Assembly (NCBI RefSeq): GCF_011388215.1
Contig: NZ_CP049989.1
Coordinates: 1,302,001 to 1,366,000 of the forward strand
Source: Hydrogenophaga crocea
GTDB lineage: Bacteria > Pseudomonadota > Gammaproteobacteria > Burkholderiales > Burkholderiaceae_C
Reading direction: 5' to 3'
DNA length: 64,000 bases
How positions within the stretch are numbered: the first letter of the stretch is position 1; the number at the start of each line of letters is the position of its first letter. Below are positions 1-9,399 of the stretch, in pieces. The position numbers were made by a program, and so were the translations under genes. Below the pieces are notes generated by a model, which was not told the DNA's origin, did no database searches, and worked only from the letters and a program-made list of their open reading frames with translations.

Positions 1-14
1 GCACACCGCTTGCC
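1..14 (+). promoter_or_regulatory. Candidate sigma-54 promoter, cut by the window edge
   Basis: The first bases read GCACACCGCTTGCC. This fits the sigma-54 consensus TGGCAC-N5-TTGC, with the GC of the -12 element at 12-13. The first G of the -24 GG would lie one base outside the window. The predicted transcription start is near base 25, giving a leader of about 39 bases before the kinase start at 64. The upstream base must be read to confirm it. Confidence 0.5.
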
Positions 15-63
15 TGCCGCGGCGCGAGTGTTGTCATCCCCCGACCCTGTGCGCAGGCTTTCC

Positions 64-2295
64 ATGTCGATCCGTTCCCGTCTGGTGCTTCTGGTTCTGG
101 CCGTGCTCTTGCCGGCCCTGGGCGCGATCGCCTGGGTGGTGTTTCGCGGCTGGCAGAACGGCCACGCGGCCATCGACCACCACGCACGCGACAGCACCCA
201 GGCCCGGGCCCTGGCGATCGAGCGCGAGCTCAACCGCTACAGCGGCATCGCGCACACGCTGGCCGCCTCGCCCCTGCTGGACCGCGCGCCGCCGCTGGCC
301 GAGCGCGACCGCCTGGCCTTCGACGACACGGCGCGTCGCGCGATCGCCGGCCTGCCGGTGTCGGTGCAGCTCACCAGCGGGGCCACGGTCTGGACGGACA
401 CCCGCCTGCCGCGCGGGATGCCGGTGTCGCGCGCGCCCCCCGCGGCAGAGCCGCCGCCCCTGCATCCCGATGCATCGCCGGCCTCGTCGGCGGCGCGCCT
501 GGTTGCCGGGCCAGGCAAGGACGCGGACCGCAGTCTGAGCCTGCTGGAGCCGGTGCTGCGGGGCGACGCGGGGCGGGGCGCGCGCGCGACCGCCCTGGGA
601 CTAAGCCTGCGCATTCCGCTGGCCCGGCTGCAAAAGGTGCTCGACGAGTACCCGGTCCCGCCCGGCTGGGGCGGCTGGCTGCTCGACGCGCACGGTCAGG
701 TGCTGCTGCACCGTGCGGCGCGCAACGGCGCGGAACCGGGTCTGGGGGCGCGCGGCGTCCAAAACCCCGAAGGCACCGATGCCTTGCCGCTGCTCGCGCT
801 GTTGCGCGAGAGCCTGGCCGGCGAGCAACGCGACGGGCGCTTCGCCCTGCAGACGGCCGAAGGCGACACGATGCGCGTGTACTACCGCCGCGCCCCCGAG
901 GGCTGGGTCTACCTCACCACCGTGCCCCGTGCGCAACTCGCCCCGGGCTACGCCGACCAGGCCTTCGCACTGCTGCTGGGCGCGGTGCTCCTGCTCGTGG
1001 CGGGCGTGGTGGCGGCGATGCTGGTCGCGCGCGGCGAGTTGCGGCGCCAGGTGGACGAGGCAGTGCAGCGCGCCCGCCAGGCCGAGCGCTGGGCGGCGCG
1101 GCGCGAACGCGTGGAGGCCCTGGGCCGTCTCACCGGGCGCGTGGCGCACGAGTTCAACAACCTGCTCGGCGTGATCAGCAACAGCGCCCACCTGATCCAG
1201 CGCCACGCGAACACGCCGGCACTGGCCATGCCGCTGGCGGCCACCCTGCGCGCGGTCGATGCGGCCAGCGGCCTCATGCAGCACCTGCTGCGCTTTGGCG
1301 GCCGGCAGAGCACGCGGCCCTGCAAGCTCGTGCTCGCGCACTGGCTGCCCGAATTGCGCGACATGCTCGGTGTGGTGCTGGGCAAGCGTGTGGCGCTGGA
1401 GATCGAGGTGCGCGACCAAGGGTTGTGCGTGCACGTCGACCCGGACGAACTCGAACTCGCGCTCATCAACCTCGCGCTCAATGCGCGCGAGGTGCTGCCC
1501 GAAGGCGGCCGTGTGGCCGTGACGGCCGAAGCCGCGGCACCGGCGCTCACCGCCGACCTGCCGTCCGGCCGCTACGTGGCCATCGCCGTGCGCGACGATG
1601 GCCCCGGCATGGCGCCCGAGCAGGTGCGGCGCGCCTTCGAACCCTTCTTCACCACCAAGGACGACGACACCACCGCAGGCTTCGGCCTGAGCCAGGTGCA
1701 CGGCCTGTGTTCACAGGCGCACGGGAAGGCCTTGCTCGTGAGCCAGCCCGGCGAGGGCACCACGGTCACGCTGGTGCTGCCCGCGGTGGAGCCCGAGCGT
1801 TCGTCGGCGGTGGGGCCTCGCGCCAGCGCCGCACCGCTGGCGGCGAGTGTGCTGGTGGCCGAGGACAACGACACGCTGGGCGATGTCACCGTGGCGCTGA
1901 TCGAGACCATGGGCGCGCGCGTGGAGCGCGTTACGCACGCGGGTCAGGCGCTGGAGCGGCTGGAGCGCGGCCCGCCGATCGACGTGGTGCTCAGCGACGT
2001 GGCCATGCCGGGCCCGATGGATGGTGTGGGCCTGGCGCACGCGGTGCGCGCGCGCTGGCCCGGGGTGCACGTCGTGCTGATCAGCGCGAACGGCAGCAGC
2101 CTGGTCGGCGCCGAGAGCTTTCTCGTGCTGCGCAAACCCTGCGCACCCGCCGTGCTGCTCGAGGCGCTGCGGCCCGCGCTCGACGGACCGGGCCCGCGTG
2201 CAGGCACGCCGCGTGCCCCAGGCATGGGCGCCGTCGCGGGCGGCCGTTCCCGTTCAACCCATTGCGAGGACACACCATGGACAACAAACCCCTGA
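64..2295 (+). CDS. Hybrid sensor histidine kinase with C-terminal receiver
   Basis: This 743-residue membrane kinase should autophosphorylate and pass phosphate to its own receiver. A membrane segment at about residues 10-30 and another at 300-322 flank an extracytoplasmic sensor region. The H-box HEFNN carries His362, the ATP-binding G1 box DDGPGM is near 511, and the receiver starts near 596 with phospho-acceptor Asp645 and Lys691. No Hpt domain is visible, so the receiver may be a phosphate sink or may need a separate Hpt protein. An upstream in-frame ATG at 10 lies inside the candidate promoter, so I chose 64, which directly precedes the signal-anchor. The 3' end overlaps the next gene by 19 bases. 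The signal sensed is unknown. Confidence 0.85.
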   Translation: MSIRSRLVLLVLAVLLPALGAIAWVVFRGWQNGHAAIDHHARDSTQARALAIERELNRYSGIAHTLAASPLLDRAPPLAERDRLAFDDTARRAIAGLPVSVQLTSGATVWTDTRLPRGMPVSRAPPAAEPPPLHPDASPASSAARLVAGPGKDADRSLSLLEPVLRGDAGRGARATALGLSLRIPLARLQKVLDEYPVPPGWGGWLLDAHGQVLLHRAARNGAEPGLGARGVQNPEGTDALPLLALLRESLAGEQRDGRFALQTAEGDTMRVYYRRAPEGWVYLTTVPRAQLAPGYADQAFALLLGAVLLLVAGVVAAMLVARGELRRQVDEAVQRARQAERWAARRERVEALGRLTGRVAHEFNNLLGVISNSAHLIQRHANTPALAMPLAATLRAVDAASGLMQHLLRFGGRQSTRPCKLVLAHWLPELRDMLGVVLGKRVALEIEVRDQGLCVHVDPDELELALINLALNAREVLPEGGRVAVTAEAAAPALTADLPSGRYVAIAVRDDGPGMAPEQVRRAFEPFFTTKDDDTTAGFGLSQVHGLCSQAHGKALLVSQPGEGTTVTLVLPAVEPERSSAVGPRASAAPLAASVLVAEDNDTLGDVTVALIETMGARVERVTHAGQALERLERGPPIDVVLSDVAMPGPMDGVGLAHAVRARWPGVHVVLISANGSSLVGAESFLVLRKPCAPAVLLEALRPALDGPGPRAGTPRAPGMGAVAGGRSRSTHCEDTPWTTNP

Positions 2296-2735
2296 TTCAC
2301 GTGCTCAATGACCTGATCGAAACCTGCAAGGACGGCGAGTTCGGTTTTCGCAGCACGGCCGAACACGCCAGTTCGCCCGAGCTGCAGCGCCTGCTGGAGT
2401 TGCGCAGCGAGGAATGCCGCCAGGCGGCGTCCGAACTGCAAAGCCTGGTGGTGCACCTGGGCGGTGAGGCCGAAGCGCGCGGCTCGGTGGCCGGTGCGGC
2501 GCACCGCGGCTGGGTGGCCGTGAAAGGCACGCTGGCCGGCTACAGCGACCTGAACATGCTGGAAGAAGCCGAACGCGGCGAGGACGTGGCGATCGAGCGC
2601 TACCGCCGTGCGCTCGACCAGCAGTTGCCGCCCGACGTGCGCGCGGTGGTGGAGCGCCAGTTCGAGGGCGCGCGGCGCAACCACCAGCAGGTGCGGCGCC
2701 TGCGCGAAGAGGCCCGCGCGCGCTCGACGGCCTGA
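2277..2735 (+). CDS. PA2169-family four-helix-bundle protein (DUF2383)
   Basis: This is a 152-residue soluble, all-helical protein beginning MDNKPLIHVLND, typical of the PA2169/DUF2383 ferritin-like bundle family, which has no established biochemical role. Its length is normal for the family. It starts inside the end of the kinase gene and is probably translationally coupled to it. Related genes recur in stress-response neighbourhoods with Usp, CBS and DUF4142 genes, which fits this locus. Family assignment is good; the function is not known. Confidence 0.8.
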   Translation: MDNKPLIHVLNDLIETCKDGEFGFRSTAEHASSPELQRLLELRSEECRQAASELQSLVVHLGGEAEARGSVAGAAHRGWVAVKGTLAGYSDLNMLEEAERGEDVAIERYRRALDQQLPPDVRAVVERQFEGARRNHQQVRRLREEARARSTA

Positions 2736-2754
2736 GCACTGCGGTCCGGCCGGC

Positions 2755-4182
2755 TCAGGGCGTGTCCGCCTCGGTGGCGTATTCCTTGAGCCGGTTGTAG
2801 AGCGTCTTGAGGCTGATGCCCAGCATGGCCGCGGTGCGCTCCTTCTGCTGCTGGCAGTGCTGCAGCGTGGCCTGTATGAGCAGCCGCTCGGCCTGCGCCA
2901 TGGACACGCCCACGGGCAGCACGATGCCATCGGTGCACGGGGGCAGAACCTGGGCTTCGCCCACCACCACACCATCACCTTGCGGTGCACGCAGCGCGGG
3001 GCGGGGTGCGGGCGGCAGGCAGGCCAGCCCGGGGGCTTCGATGCAGTCGCCATCGGTCATGACGTAGGCGCGGTACACGGCGTTGCGCAACTCGCGCGCG
3101 TTGCCGGGCCAGTCGTGGTTGAGCAGGGCCTGCAAGGCGCCGGCCGAGAAGCGCTTGGGCACGCCTTCGCGGCGCACCACGTCGTCGAGAAAGTGCTGCG
3201 CGAGCAGCGGCAGGTCGTCGAGGCGCTCGCGCAGGGGCGGCAGGGCGATGGGGAACACGTTGAGCCGGTAGAGCAGGTCTTCGCGCAACTTGCCGCTGGA
3301 CACGGCCTGGTGCGGTTCGCGGTTGGTGGCCGCGACGATGCGCACGTCGGTGGGCAGGCTCTGGGTGGAGCCCACGCGCATGAAGCGGCCGGTCTCGAGC
3401 ACGCGCAGCAGCTTGACCTGCAGGTCGGCCGGCATTTCGGTGACCTCGTCGAGGAACAGGGTGCCGCCGTTGGCGCGCTCGAAGAAGCCCAGGTGCTGGC
3501 GGTCGGCACCGGTGAAGCTGCCTTTTTCGTGGCCGAAGATCTCGCTCTCGATCAGGTTGGGCGAGATCGCGCCGCAGTTGACCGCGAGGAAGGGGCCGTT
3601 CTGGCGCCGGCTCATGGCGTGCACCGTCTGCGCCACCACCTCCTTGCCGCTGCCGCTTTCACCGGTGATGAACACCGTGGCCGCGGTGGGCGCCACGCGC
3701 AGGATCTGCTCGTACACGCGGCGCATGGCGGCCGAGCGGCCACGCAGCAGGCCGAAGCCGCCGCTCTCGGCCACGGGGTCGCGCGGCAGGTCGCCGGCCG
3801 CCGGCGCGCCATCGGCGGCCGTCGCGCGTGGCTGGCAGCAGCGGTCGAGCACGCGCTGCAACTGCTTCATGGCGATCGGCTTCACGAGGTAGTCGGACGC
3901 GCCGCGGCGCATGGCCTCGATCGAGGTGTCCAGGCTCGCGTGGCCCGTGACGAGCACGATCTCCGAGTCGCTCACCAACTGGCGGTCGCCGAACAGGTCC
4001 AGGCCGTTGCCATCGGGGAGTTGAAGGTCGAGCAGCACGAGGTCGGGCGGCTGCAGGGCGATCTGGCGGCGCGCATCGCGCAGCGTGTGGGCCACCGCCA
4101 CCGAAAAGCGGTCGGTGCGCACGAGCTCGCGCAGGGTGGTGGCGGCGTCGGTGTCGTCGTCGACGATCAACACGTGATTCAT
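2755..4182 (-). CDS. Sigma-54-dependent response regulator (NtrC/AtoC type)
   Basis: This 475-residue enhancer-binding protein should activate sigma-54 promoters when phosphorylated. It has a receiver (residues 1-115, Asp52, Lys101), an AAA+ domain (Walker A GESGSGKE at 174-181, Walker B ending LFLDE near 242-246) and a C-terminal Fis-type helix-turn-helix. The loop that contacts sigma-54 reads GSFTGA at 221-226 instead of GAFTGA; Ser at the second position occurs in some active family members. The ATG at 4182 has a clear upstream GGGAG. It follows the second hybrid kinase on the same strand after a 113-base gap in which I see no terminator. Four candidate sigma-54 promoters nearby are its likely targets. 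Confidence 0.9.
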   Translation of the reverse strand: MNHVLIVDDDTDAATTLRELVRTDRFSVAVAHTLRDARRQIALQPPDLVLLDLQLPDGNGLDLFGDRQLVSDSEIVLVTGHASLDTSIEAMRRGASDYLVKPIAMKQLQRVLDRCCQPRATAADGAPAAGDLPRDPVAESGGFGLLRGRSAAMRRVYEQILRVAPTAATVFITGESGSGKEVVAQTVHAMSRRQNGPFLAVNCGAISPNLIESEIFGHEKGSFTGADRQHLGFFERANGGTLFLDEVTEMPADLQVKLLRVLETGRFMRVGSTQSLPTDVRIVAATNREPHQAVSSGKLREDLLYRLNVFPIALPPLRERLDDLPLLAQHFLDDVVRREGVPKRFSAGALQALLNHDWPGNARELRNAVYRAYVMTDGDCIEAPGLACLPPAPRPALRAPQGDGVVVGEAQVLPPCTDGIVLPVGVSMAQAERLLIQATLQHCQQQKERTAAMLGISLKTLYNRLKEYATEADTP

Positions 4183-4295
4183 CAGTGGGTCTCCCTTCAC
4201 GCGGCTGCCGGGGCACCGCATCGAACGGGACATCATGGGCAGCGAGGCCGACCTTGTGTGTTTCGAGGTGTGTGGATGGCCCCGGCATCATCTTT

Positions 4296-6926
4296 TCATC
4301 CTGGCCTCGCATCCGCATCTTCGCGGCGCGCGCCGGTCTGCATGAGCCGCGTGAGCTGCAGCGGGCTCACGGGCTTGGTGAGGTGCAGATCGAAGCCGGC
4401 CTCGAGCGCGAGTTCTCGGTCGTGGAGCTGGCTCCAGCCCGTCAGGGCCACGAGCAGCGTGCGCTCGCCGCCCGGCGCGCTGCGGATCGCACGCGCCACC
4501 TGGTGGCCGGAGCGCCCGGGCATGCCGATGTCGAGCAGGCAGATCTCGGGCCCGTGCGCGTGCCACAGGGCAAGCGCCTCGTCGCCGTCGTAGGCCAGCC
4601 GCACGGTGTGCCCGTCGGCAAGCAGCAGCGCGGCCAGGGTGTCGGACGCGTCGCGGTTGTCGTCGGCGATGAGCACATGGCGGTGCCGCGCGCCGGGCGT
4701 CGGCCGGTCTTCCACCGGCGCGTCGCTGGCGGTGGCCAGGGGGCCGGCGGGCAGGCGCACGCTGAACACGCTGCCGCGGCCCGGGCCTTCGCTGTGCGCG
4801 CTCATGCTGCCGCCGTGCAGCTCCACCAGGCCTTTGGACAAGGCCAGGCCAATGCCCAGGCCGCCGCGCGTGCGTTCGCCCGCATGCCGCAGCTGCGCGA
4901 ACATGCGGAAGACGTCGACCAGCGCGTCGGCCGGGATGCCGATGCCGTTGTCGTGCACCTCGATCACCGCTTCATCGCCTTGCCGCCGTGCCAGCAGCCG
5001 GATGCTGCCGCCCGGGTCGGTGTACTTGGCGGCGTTGGTGAGCAGGTTCGCCACCACCTGGGCCAGGCGCAGCGGATCGGCATCGAGCATCAGCGGGCTG
5101 TCGCCGAGGCACACCTGCAGCCGGTGGCCCTTGGCGTCGATCAGAGGCCGGGCGGTCTCGACGGCCGAGACGAACACGTCGCCGAGGTCGGTGGGCGCCT
5201 TGCGCAGCGTGAGCGCGCCGCGCGTGATGCGCGAGACGTCGAGCAGGTCGTCGAGCAGCAGCGCCATGTGCGACACCTGGCGGTCGATGACCTCGCTGCT
5301 CCAGCGCTTTTGCTGTTCGGTGGCGCGCGGCGACATGGCCAGCAGCGTGGCCTGGCGGATCGGGGCCAGCGGGTTGCGCAGCTCGTGGGCCAAGGTGGCC
5401 AGGAACTCGTCCTTGCGGCGGTCGCCCTCGCGCAGCCGCTGCTCGTCGCGCTTGCGCCCGGAAATGTCGGTGAACCACACGCCGACGCCGTCGGGAATCG
5501 GCGAGGCGATGCAGTGGAACCAGCGCGTGTGCCCGCCGGCACCGTCGACGGCGTCGAACTCGACCGTGTGGGCGGTCTCGACCGTGCGAACGAAATGCTG
5601 AAAGGCCGCGCTGTCGGCCCAGTGGGCGTGCAGCGGATCGAGCAGGCGCTGCCCCAGCAGGCGCTCGGGCGCACGGCCCAGGGTGTGGGCGGCCGCGCGG
5701 TTGAGGTAGACCCACAGGAAATCGGTGATGCGGTCGTCGGCTCCGCGCACGGGCTTGAGGATCACGAAGGGCGCGCCCGAGGCCTCGAGCACCGTTTCGA
5801 AGCGTCCGCGGGTGAGCCGCAGCTCGTCGCTGGTGTGCGCCTGTTCGACGAACACCGCGATCTTGCGCGCGCAGATGTCGGCCAGGGTGCATTCGCGCTC
5901 GGTGGGTGCGCGGGCCTCGTCCAGGTGCACGGTGAGCGCGCCCAGCACCTCGCCGTTCGCGCTGATCAGCGGCGTGCCATGCACCGCGCGGATGCCCTGT
6001 GACTCGAAGAAGGTGCGGCAATTGTCGAAGCGGGCATCGCTTGCGGTGTCGTCGATGACCACGCGCGCGCCTTCACGGCAGGTCTGCAGACAGACCCCGC
6101 CCGGCAGCCGGGCCGCCAGGGCCAGCGCATGGGCGTCGAAGCCGATGCTGGTGGCCAGGCGCAGGGCGCCGCTCTCGCGGTCGAGCAGGGACACGACACC
6201 GCGGCGCGCGCCGTGGAAATGGGCCAGCACCTCGAGCACCATGCGCAGCTGCTCGGCCAGCGTGGTGGTGGTGAGCAGTTGCGTGCCGAGCTCGTGCAGG
6301 CGGTGCAGGTCGTCGACCTGCTGGCTCAGCTGGGTGCGCGCGGCCACGAGCTGGGCCTCGACCAGGCGCCGTTCGGTGATGTCGACGGCGGCGCCGCGCA
6401 GGCGCACCGGTCGGCCCTGGCGCCAGACCACGTGCACGCGCATGAGCATGTCGATGCGGCCGCCCCCGGGACGGTTCAGCGTGACCTCGCGCTCGTAGCT
6501 CGCGGCCTGCCGCACGAACTGCTCGCGCAGGAACCGGCAGTGGTCGCGCACCAGTTCCACCGGCAGGCGGTCGATCCAGTTGGGCGCGAGCGCATCGGGT
6601 TCGGGCAGACCGATCAGCCGGGCAAGCGCGGGCGAGGCGCAGAAGGTGCGCTGCACCAGATCGACGTCGAACACGCCGATGCCCGTGCCCTCGATGGCCA
6701 TCATCAGCCGGTCTTCGGCGACCGCGGCCCGCGCCCGGCTGTCCTGCAGCAGGGCCCCCATGGCCACCAGCGCGCCGCACAGCACCACCCAGATCACGGC
6801 GTTGGCGGGCAGGCCGAGCCACGGGCCGAGGCCCCACTGCAGCGCGGCGGCGATCGTGGCCACCAGCACCACGCTCGCGAGCCGGCGCCATTGCCCTGGG
6901 TCTTGAACGTGCCAGCGCCGCGTCAT
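4296..6926 (-). CDS. PAS-GAF-PAS hybrid histidine kinase with C-terminal receiver
   Basis: This 876-residue kinase has two N-terminal membrane segments (about 15-35 and 42-60) with almost no periplasmic loop, then a PAS domain, a GAF domain, a second PAS domain, a HisKA domain with HELRNP (His514), an HATPase domain and a receiver with Asp799 in LLDIGMP. Sensing is therefore probably cytoplasmic or within the membrane; redox or small ligands are typical for PAS/GAF but none is shown here. The ATG at 6926 overlaps the stop of the DUF421 gene (ATGA), implying coupling. There is no Hpt domain. With the sigma-54 regulator just downstream it probably forms the core signalling pair. Confidence 0.88.
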   Translation of the reverse strand: MTRRWHVQDPGQWRRLASVVLVATIAAALQWGLGPWLGLPANAVIWVVLCGALVAMGALLQDSRARAAVAEDRLMMAIEGTGIGVFDVDLVQRTFCASPALARLIGLPEPDALAPNWIDRLPVELVRDHCRFLREQFVRQAASYEREVTLNRPGGGRIDMLMRVHVVWRQGRPVRLRGAAVDITERRLVEAQLVAARTQLSQQVDDLHRLHELGTQLLTTTTLAEQLRMVLEVLAHFHGARRGVVSLLDRESGALRLATSIGFDAHALALAARLPGGVCLQTCREGARVVIDDTASDARFDNCRTFFESQGIRAVHGTPLISANGEVLGALTVHLDEARAPTERECTLADICARKIAVFVEQAHTSDELRLTRGRFETVLEASGAPFVILKPVRGADDRITDFLWVYLNRAAAHTLGRAPERLLGQRLLDPLHAHWADSAAFQHFVRTVETAHTVEFDAVDGAGGHTRWFHCIASPIPDGVGVWFTDISGRKRDEQRLREGDRRKDEFLATLAHELRNPLAPIRQATLLAMSPRATEQQKRWSSEVIDRQVSHMALLLDDLLDVSRITRGALTLRKAPTDLGDVFVSAVETARPLIDAKGHRLQVCLGDSPLMLDADPLRLAQVVANLLTNAAKYTDPGGSIRLLARRQGDEAVIEVHDNGIGIPADALVDVFRMFAQLRHAGERTRGGLGIGLALSKGLVELHGGSMSAHSEGPGRGSVFSVRLPAGPLATASDAPVEDRPTPGARHRHVLIADDNRDASDTLAALLLADGHTVRLAYDGDEALALWHAHGPEICLLDIGMPGRSGHQVARAIRSAPGGERTLLVALTGWSQLHDRELALEAGFDLHLTKPVSPLQLTRLMQTGARREDADARPG

Positions 6927-7372
6927 GGGTGCCGTTCTTGGGGCACCACGGCAATGCTGCCATCGGACTCCAGAATGGCCCAGCGCACCTGCTCGAGGCG
7001 TTCCAGGCCAGCCTTGTGCATTTCGCAATACACCTCCTCGGGCGTGATCCGCATCCGGTTCATCGCCGTGTCCATGAAGCGCCCATGGCAGGCGAGCACG
7101 ACAGGCGAACCCGCGATCAGCCGCTCGGCCCGCTCGAAGCGGTGCGCCAGCAGCGACGTGGCGAACACCAGCACCATCAGCGTGGCGGCACCGGTGAAGG
7201 CCGATGTGAGCGAATGGTCCTGGCCCACCAGGGCTTGCGACACGATCTCGGGGATCATGAGCAGCGACACCAGTTCGAGCGGGGACAGCTGGCCGAACTC
7301 GCGCTTGCCCAGCACACGCAGACCCGCAAAGACGAACAGGTAGATGGCACTGACGCGGATGACGGTGTCCAT
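6923..7372 (-). CDS. DUF421 / YetF-type membrane protein
   Basis: This 149-residue protein has two or three N-terminal hydrophobic segments, the family motif GKREFGQLSPLELV near residue 22, and a C-terminal cytoplasmic YetF-like domain. Members of DUF421 (YetF, SpoVAE-related) sit in the inner membrane; their biochemical role is poorly defined. It overlaps the kinase gene downstream by four bases and lies 27 bases after the small anchored protein upstream, so the three probably form one transcription unit. The kinase could be sensing a state linked to this protein, which is inference from gene order only. Confidence 0.8.
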   Translation of the reverse strand: MDTVIRVSAIYLFVFAGLRVLGKREFGQLSPLELVSLLMIPEIVSQALVGQDHSLTSAFTGAATLMVLVFATSLLAHRFERAERLIAGSPVVLACHGRFMDTAMNRMRITPEEVYCEMHKAGLERLEQVRWAILESDGSIAVVPQERHP

Positions 7373-7399
7373 GGTCGAGGCGGTTGGGTGTTCTGCGGC

Positions 7400-7951
7400 T
7401 CAGGGCAGCACGACGGTGTCGAAATCCAGGCGCACGAGGCCCGGGCCACCGCCCGGGCGGCCGTCGCTGGTGAGGTCGACCCAGCCGCGGTGACGGCCCC
7501 AGCCATCGGCCTCGAGGCGAATGTGCAGTCGGGTGCGCTCGCCCGCGCGCAGCGCCGGCAGCCCGACCGCGAGGCGTCCCGAGCGGGAGTCGGCGGCCGT
7601 GGCGGGGAGCAGATCGGCCCGCGAGAAGCGATCGAGGTAGCCCTCGGAGATGCCCAGGCTCAAGGCGGGCAGGGGCTGGTCACCGGTGTTGACCACCTCG
7701 ATCAGCAGCGAGCCGCTGCCCCGATGGCGCAGGCGCGAGGGATGCTGCACGCGAAGCGCGACGGTGCCGGGGATCAGCGCGAGCTGCGCCGACCGGCTGA
7801 TGTCGGTCGGCCCCAGCAGGCCCGACAACGCGAGGCAAGGCAGCAGGGCCAGCACCGGCAGGCCGATGGCTTCCAATCGGCCCAGGCGCACGCGCCGCAC
7901 AAAGCCCGGCGGGGGGGCGGGGAGGTCGTGCGGCGGTGTGGGAGCACTCAT
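7400..7951 (-). CDS. Membrane-anchored protein of unknown function
   Basis: I do not recognise this 183-residue protein. It has a proline-rich N-terminus, one hydrophobic segment at about residues 29-47, then a region rich in short beta-like stretches that suggests a small beta-sandwich outside the membrane. The ATG at 7951 has a GGGAG about 8 bases upstream. A candidate sigma-54 promoter at 7965-7980 would place the transcription start only about 3 bases before this ATG, downstream of that ribosome site, so either the start codon or the promoter call is off. It leads the DUF421-kinase operon. Confidence 0.6.
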   Translation of the reverse strand: MSAPTPPHDLPAPPPGFVRRVRLGRLEAIGLPVLALLPCLALSGLLGPTDISRSAQLALIPGTVALRVQHPSRLRHRGSGSLLIEVVNTGDQPLPALSLGISEGYLDRFSRADLLPATAADSRSGRLAVGLPALRAGERTRLHIRLEADGWGRHRGWVDLTSDGRPGGGPGLVRLDFDTVVLP

Positions 7952-7964
7952 GTGGGGCACTCCC

Positions 7965-7980
7965 GGCAATCGGTGTGCCC
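7965..7980 (-). promoter_or_regulatory. Candidate sigma-54 promoter (minus strand)
   Basis: Read on the minus strand this is GGGCACACCGATTGCC: GG at 7979-7978 and GC at 7967-7966, with the correct ten-base spacing. It almost repeats the sequence at the left edge of the window. It points into the gene pair before the PAS-GAF kinase. The predicted start of transcription is about 7954, very close to the ATG at 7951. Confidence 0.5.
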
Positions 7981-7997
7981 GGCCTGTTGCCCGGAGG

Positions 7998-8013
7998 CGG
8001 CATGTCCCTTGCC
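7998..8013 (+). promoter_or_regulatory. Candidate sigma-54 promoter of the CBS-domain gene
   Basis: The sequence CGGCATGTCCCTTGCC has GG at 7999-8000 and GC at 8011-8012, spaced by ten bases, and matches the consensus core GGCA and TTGC. The predicted start is near 8024, leaving a 53-base leader that contains the GAAGGAG ribosome site at 8064-8070. It is back to back with the minus-strand candidate, with 17 bases between the two -24 elements. Confidence 0.55.
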
Positions 8014-8076
8014 GGAGGGGGCCGCCGTGGGCAGTCGCCCGCGGCGACCGTTGTCCATCGAGCGAAGGAGCTGCCC

Positions 8077-8565
8077 ATGAACCAAGTGAGTGACGTGATG
8101 ACCCGCGGGGTGCGAACCCTGAACCCCGAAAACCGGCTGCGCGAGGCCGCGCAGGCCATGGAAGCGCTTGCCGTCGGTTCTTTGCCGGTCTGTCAGGGCG
8201 AGCGCCTGGTGGGCGTGCTGACCGACCGCGACCTGGTGGTGCGGGGCATGGCTCAGGGCCTGCAGGCCGACGAGGCGATGGTGCTCGAGGTCATGAGTCC
8301 GGATGTGCAGAGGTGCTACGAGAACCAGTCGCTCGAAGAGGCCGCGCAGCAGATGCGCGACGGCCAGGTGCGGCGCCTGCCCGTGGTGGACGCCGAACGC
8401 CGCCTGGTGGGCATGTTGTCGCTGGGCGACATCGCCGCAAAGGCCGGTGCGGACGAGGCCGGTCAGGCCCTCCAGGACATTTCCCAGCCCGCCCGGCCCG
8501 ATCGCAGCGGCCTCTCGCAGGCCAGCGGGAGCGCGGGCGGCGGGCAGGACGCCGCGCGGCGCTGA
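8077..8565 (+). CDS. Two-CBS-domain protein
   Basis: This 162-residue cytoplasmic protein consists of a pair of CBS motifs (about residues 1-60 and 70-125), each with the VGVLTDRD or VGMLSLGD pattern, followed by a Ser/Gly-rich tail without clear structure. CBS pairs bind adenine nucleotides or other small ligands and often act as energy sensors. The stand-alone form occurs in stress loci. The ATG at 8077 follows a strong GAAGGAG. A sigma-54-type promoter is predicted upstream. No enzyme domain is attached, so the partner is unknown. Confidence 0.85.
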   Translation: MNQVSDVMTRGVRTLNPENRLREAAQAMEALAVGSLPVCQGERLVGVLTDRDLVVRGMAQGLQADEAMVLEVMSPDVQRCYENQSLEEAAQQMRDGQVRRLPVVDAERRLVGMLSLGDIAAKAGADEAGQALQDISQPARPDRSGLSQASGSAGGGQDAARR

Positions 8566-8577
8566 AGGCGGAAGCCG

Positions 8578-8606
8578 AAAAAAAGGGGCGCCCTTCGGGG
8601 CGCCCC
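8578..8606 (-). terminator. Rho-independent terminator of the DUF4142 gene
   Basis: A nine-base-pair GC stem (8585-8593 with 8598-8606) is followed on the minus strand by seven T residues (8584-8578). It lies 22 bases after the stop of the minus-strand DUF4142 gene. On the plus strand the same hairpin closes a C(UUCG)G tetraloop but has no U-tract, so it may only stabilise the 3' end of the CBS transcript. Confidence 0.8.
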
Positions 8607-8628
8607 AATCCGGGACGACTGGCAAGAC

Positions 8629-9366
8629 TCAGCGCGAGTCCCGGGAGGGGGAAGAGGGCGAAGAGGGCGTGGCCGGGGTGCCGGGCGAGCGGTCGGAGCG
8701 GTCGTTGTGTGCCGGCCCCGTCCCTCCCGTGGCCGTGGGCTTGAGCCCTCGGGCCATGTCGAGGTGCTTTCGCAGGGTGGGCAGGCTGCGCTCGGCGAAG
8801 GCCTTGACCTCGGCGTCTCCCGCGCCCTCGGCGGCCTTCTCGAACAGCTTGACCGTGTCCTCGTGGGCTTCGACGGCGATGTTGTCCACGTAGCGCCGCG
8901 TGAAGGTGTCGCCCTCCGAGGTGGAGAGGAGCTTGAGTTTGCCGCGCTGCAGCAGCGACGGTCTGTCCGGCAGTTCCACGCCTTTGCTGCGGGCAAGCGT
9001 GCGCAAGGTCTCGGCCATGCGCGTGTGTTCGTCCACCATGGTCTGCGCGTAGCGCTTGACCTGCGGGTCGGTGGCTTTTTGCAGGGCGAGCCGGCTGCCC
9101 TCGACCTCGGTATGGCCGTCCTCGGCGGCCTGCTTCAGGAACGCTTCGTCGGCGTGCCGCAGCGTTTTCCGCTCGGGCACAGTGCTGGGGGGCGCGGTCT
9201 GGCCCTTTTCGCGGGCGGGTGGGTCGCTTGCCGCCGGCGCCGTGCTCTGGGCCAGGGCCGGCGCGGCACCGAACGCGGCGGCGGCCAGGGCGGTGCACAG
9301 CACAGCGGACCGCGCGGGGCCGCGAAGGGAGGGGGTGGGGCGGGTCAACAGGCGGGGTGTTTTCAT
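8629..9366 (-). CDS. Exported DUF4142 (ferritin-like) protein
   Basis: This 245-residue protein starts with a signal peptide (MKTPRLLTRP, hydrophobic stretch to about residue 40 ending in APALAQ), then a Pro/Ala-rich linker, then the helical DUF4142 bundle (about 70-210) with the DEAFLKQAA and HTRM patterns, and a disordered Ser/Pro tail. DUF4142 proteins are periplasmic, of unknown chemistry, and are often linked to envelope stress. The ATG at 9366 was chosen because it directly begins the signal peptide and has GGAG upstream. A sigma-54-like promoter lies 34 bases before the start. Confidence 0.85.
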   Translation of the reverse strand: MKTPRLLTRPTPSLRGPARSAVLCTALAAAAFGAAPALAQSTAPAASDPPAREKGQTAPPSTVPERKTLRHADEAFLKQAAEDGHTEVEGSRLALQKATDPQVKRYAQTMVDEHTRMAETLRTLARSKGVELPDRPSLLQRGKLKLLSTSEGDTFTRRYVDNIAVEAHEDTVKLFEKAAEGAGDAEVKAFAERSLPTLRKHLDMARGLKPTATGGTGPAHNDRSDRSPGTPATPSSPSSPSRDSR

Positions 9367-9399
9367 GGGCGGGCTCCGGTGAAAGGGGTGCCGGGGCTT

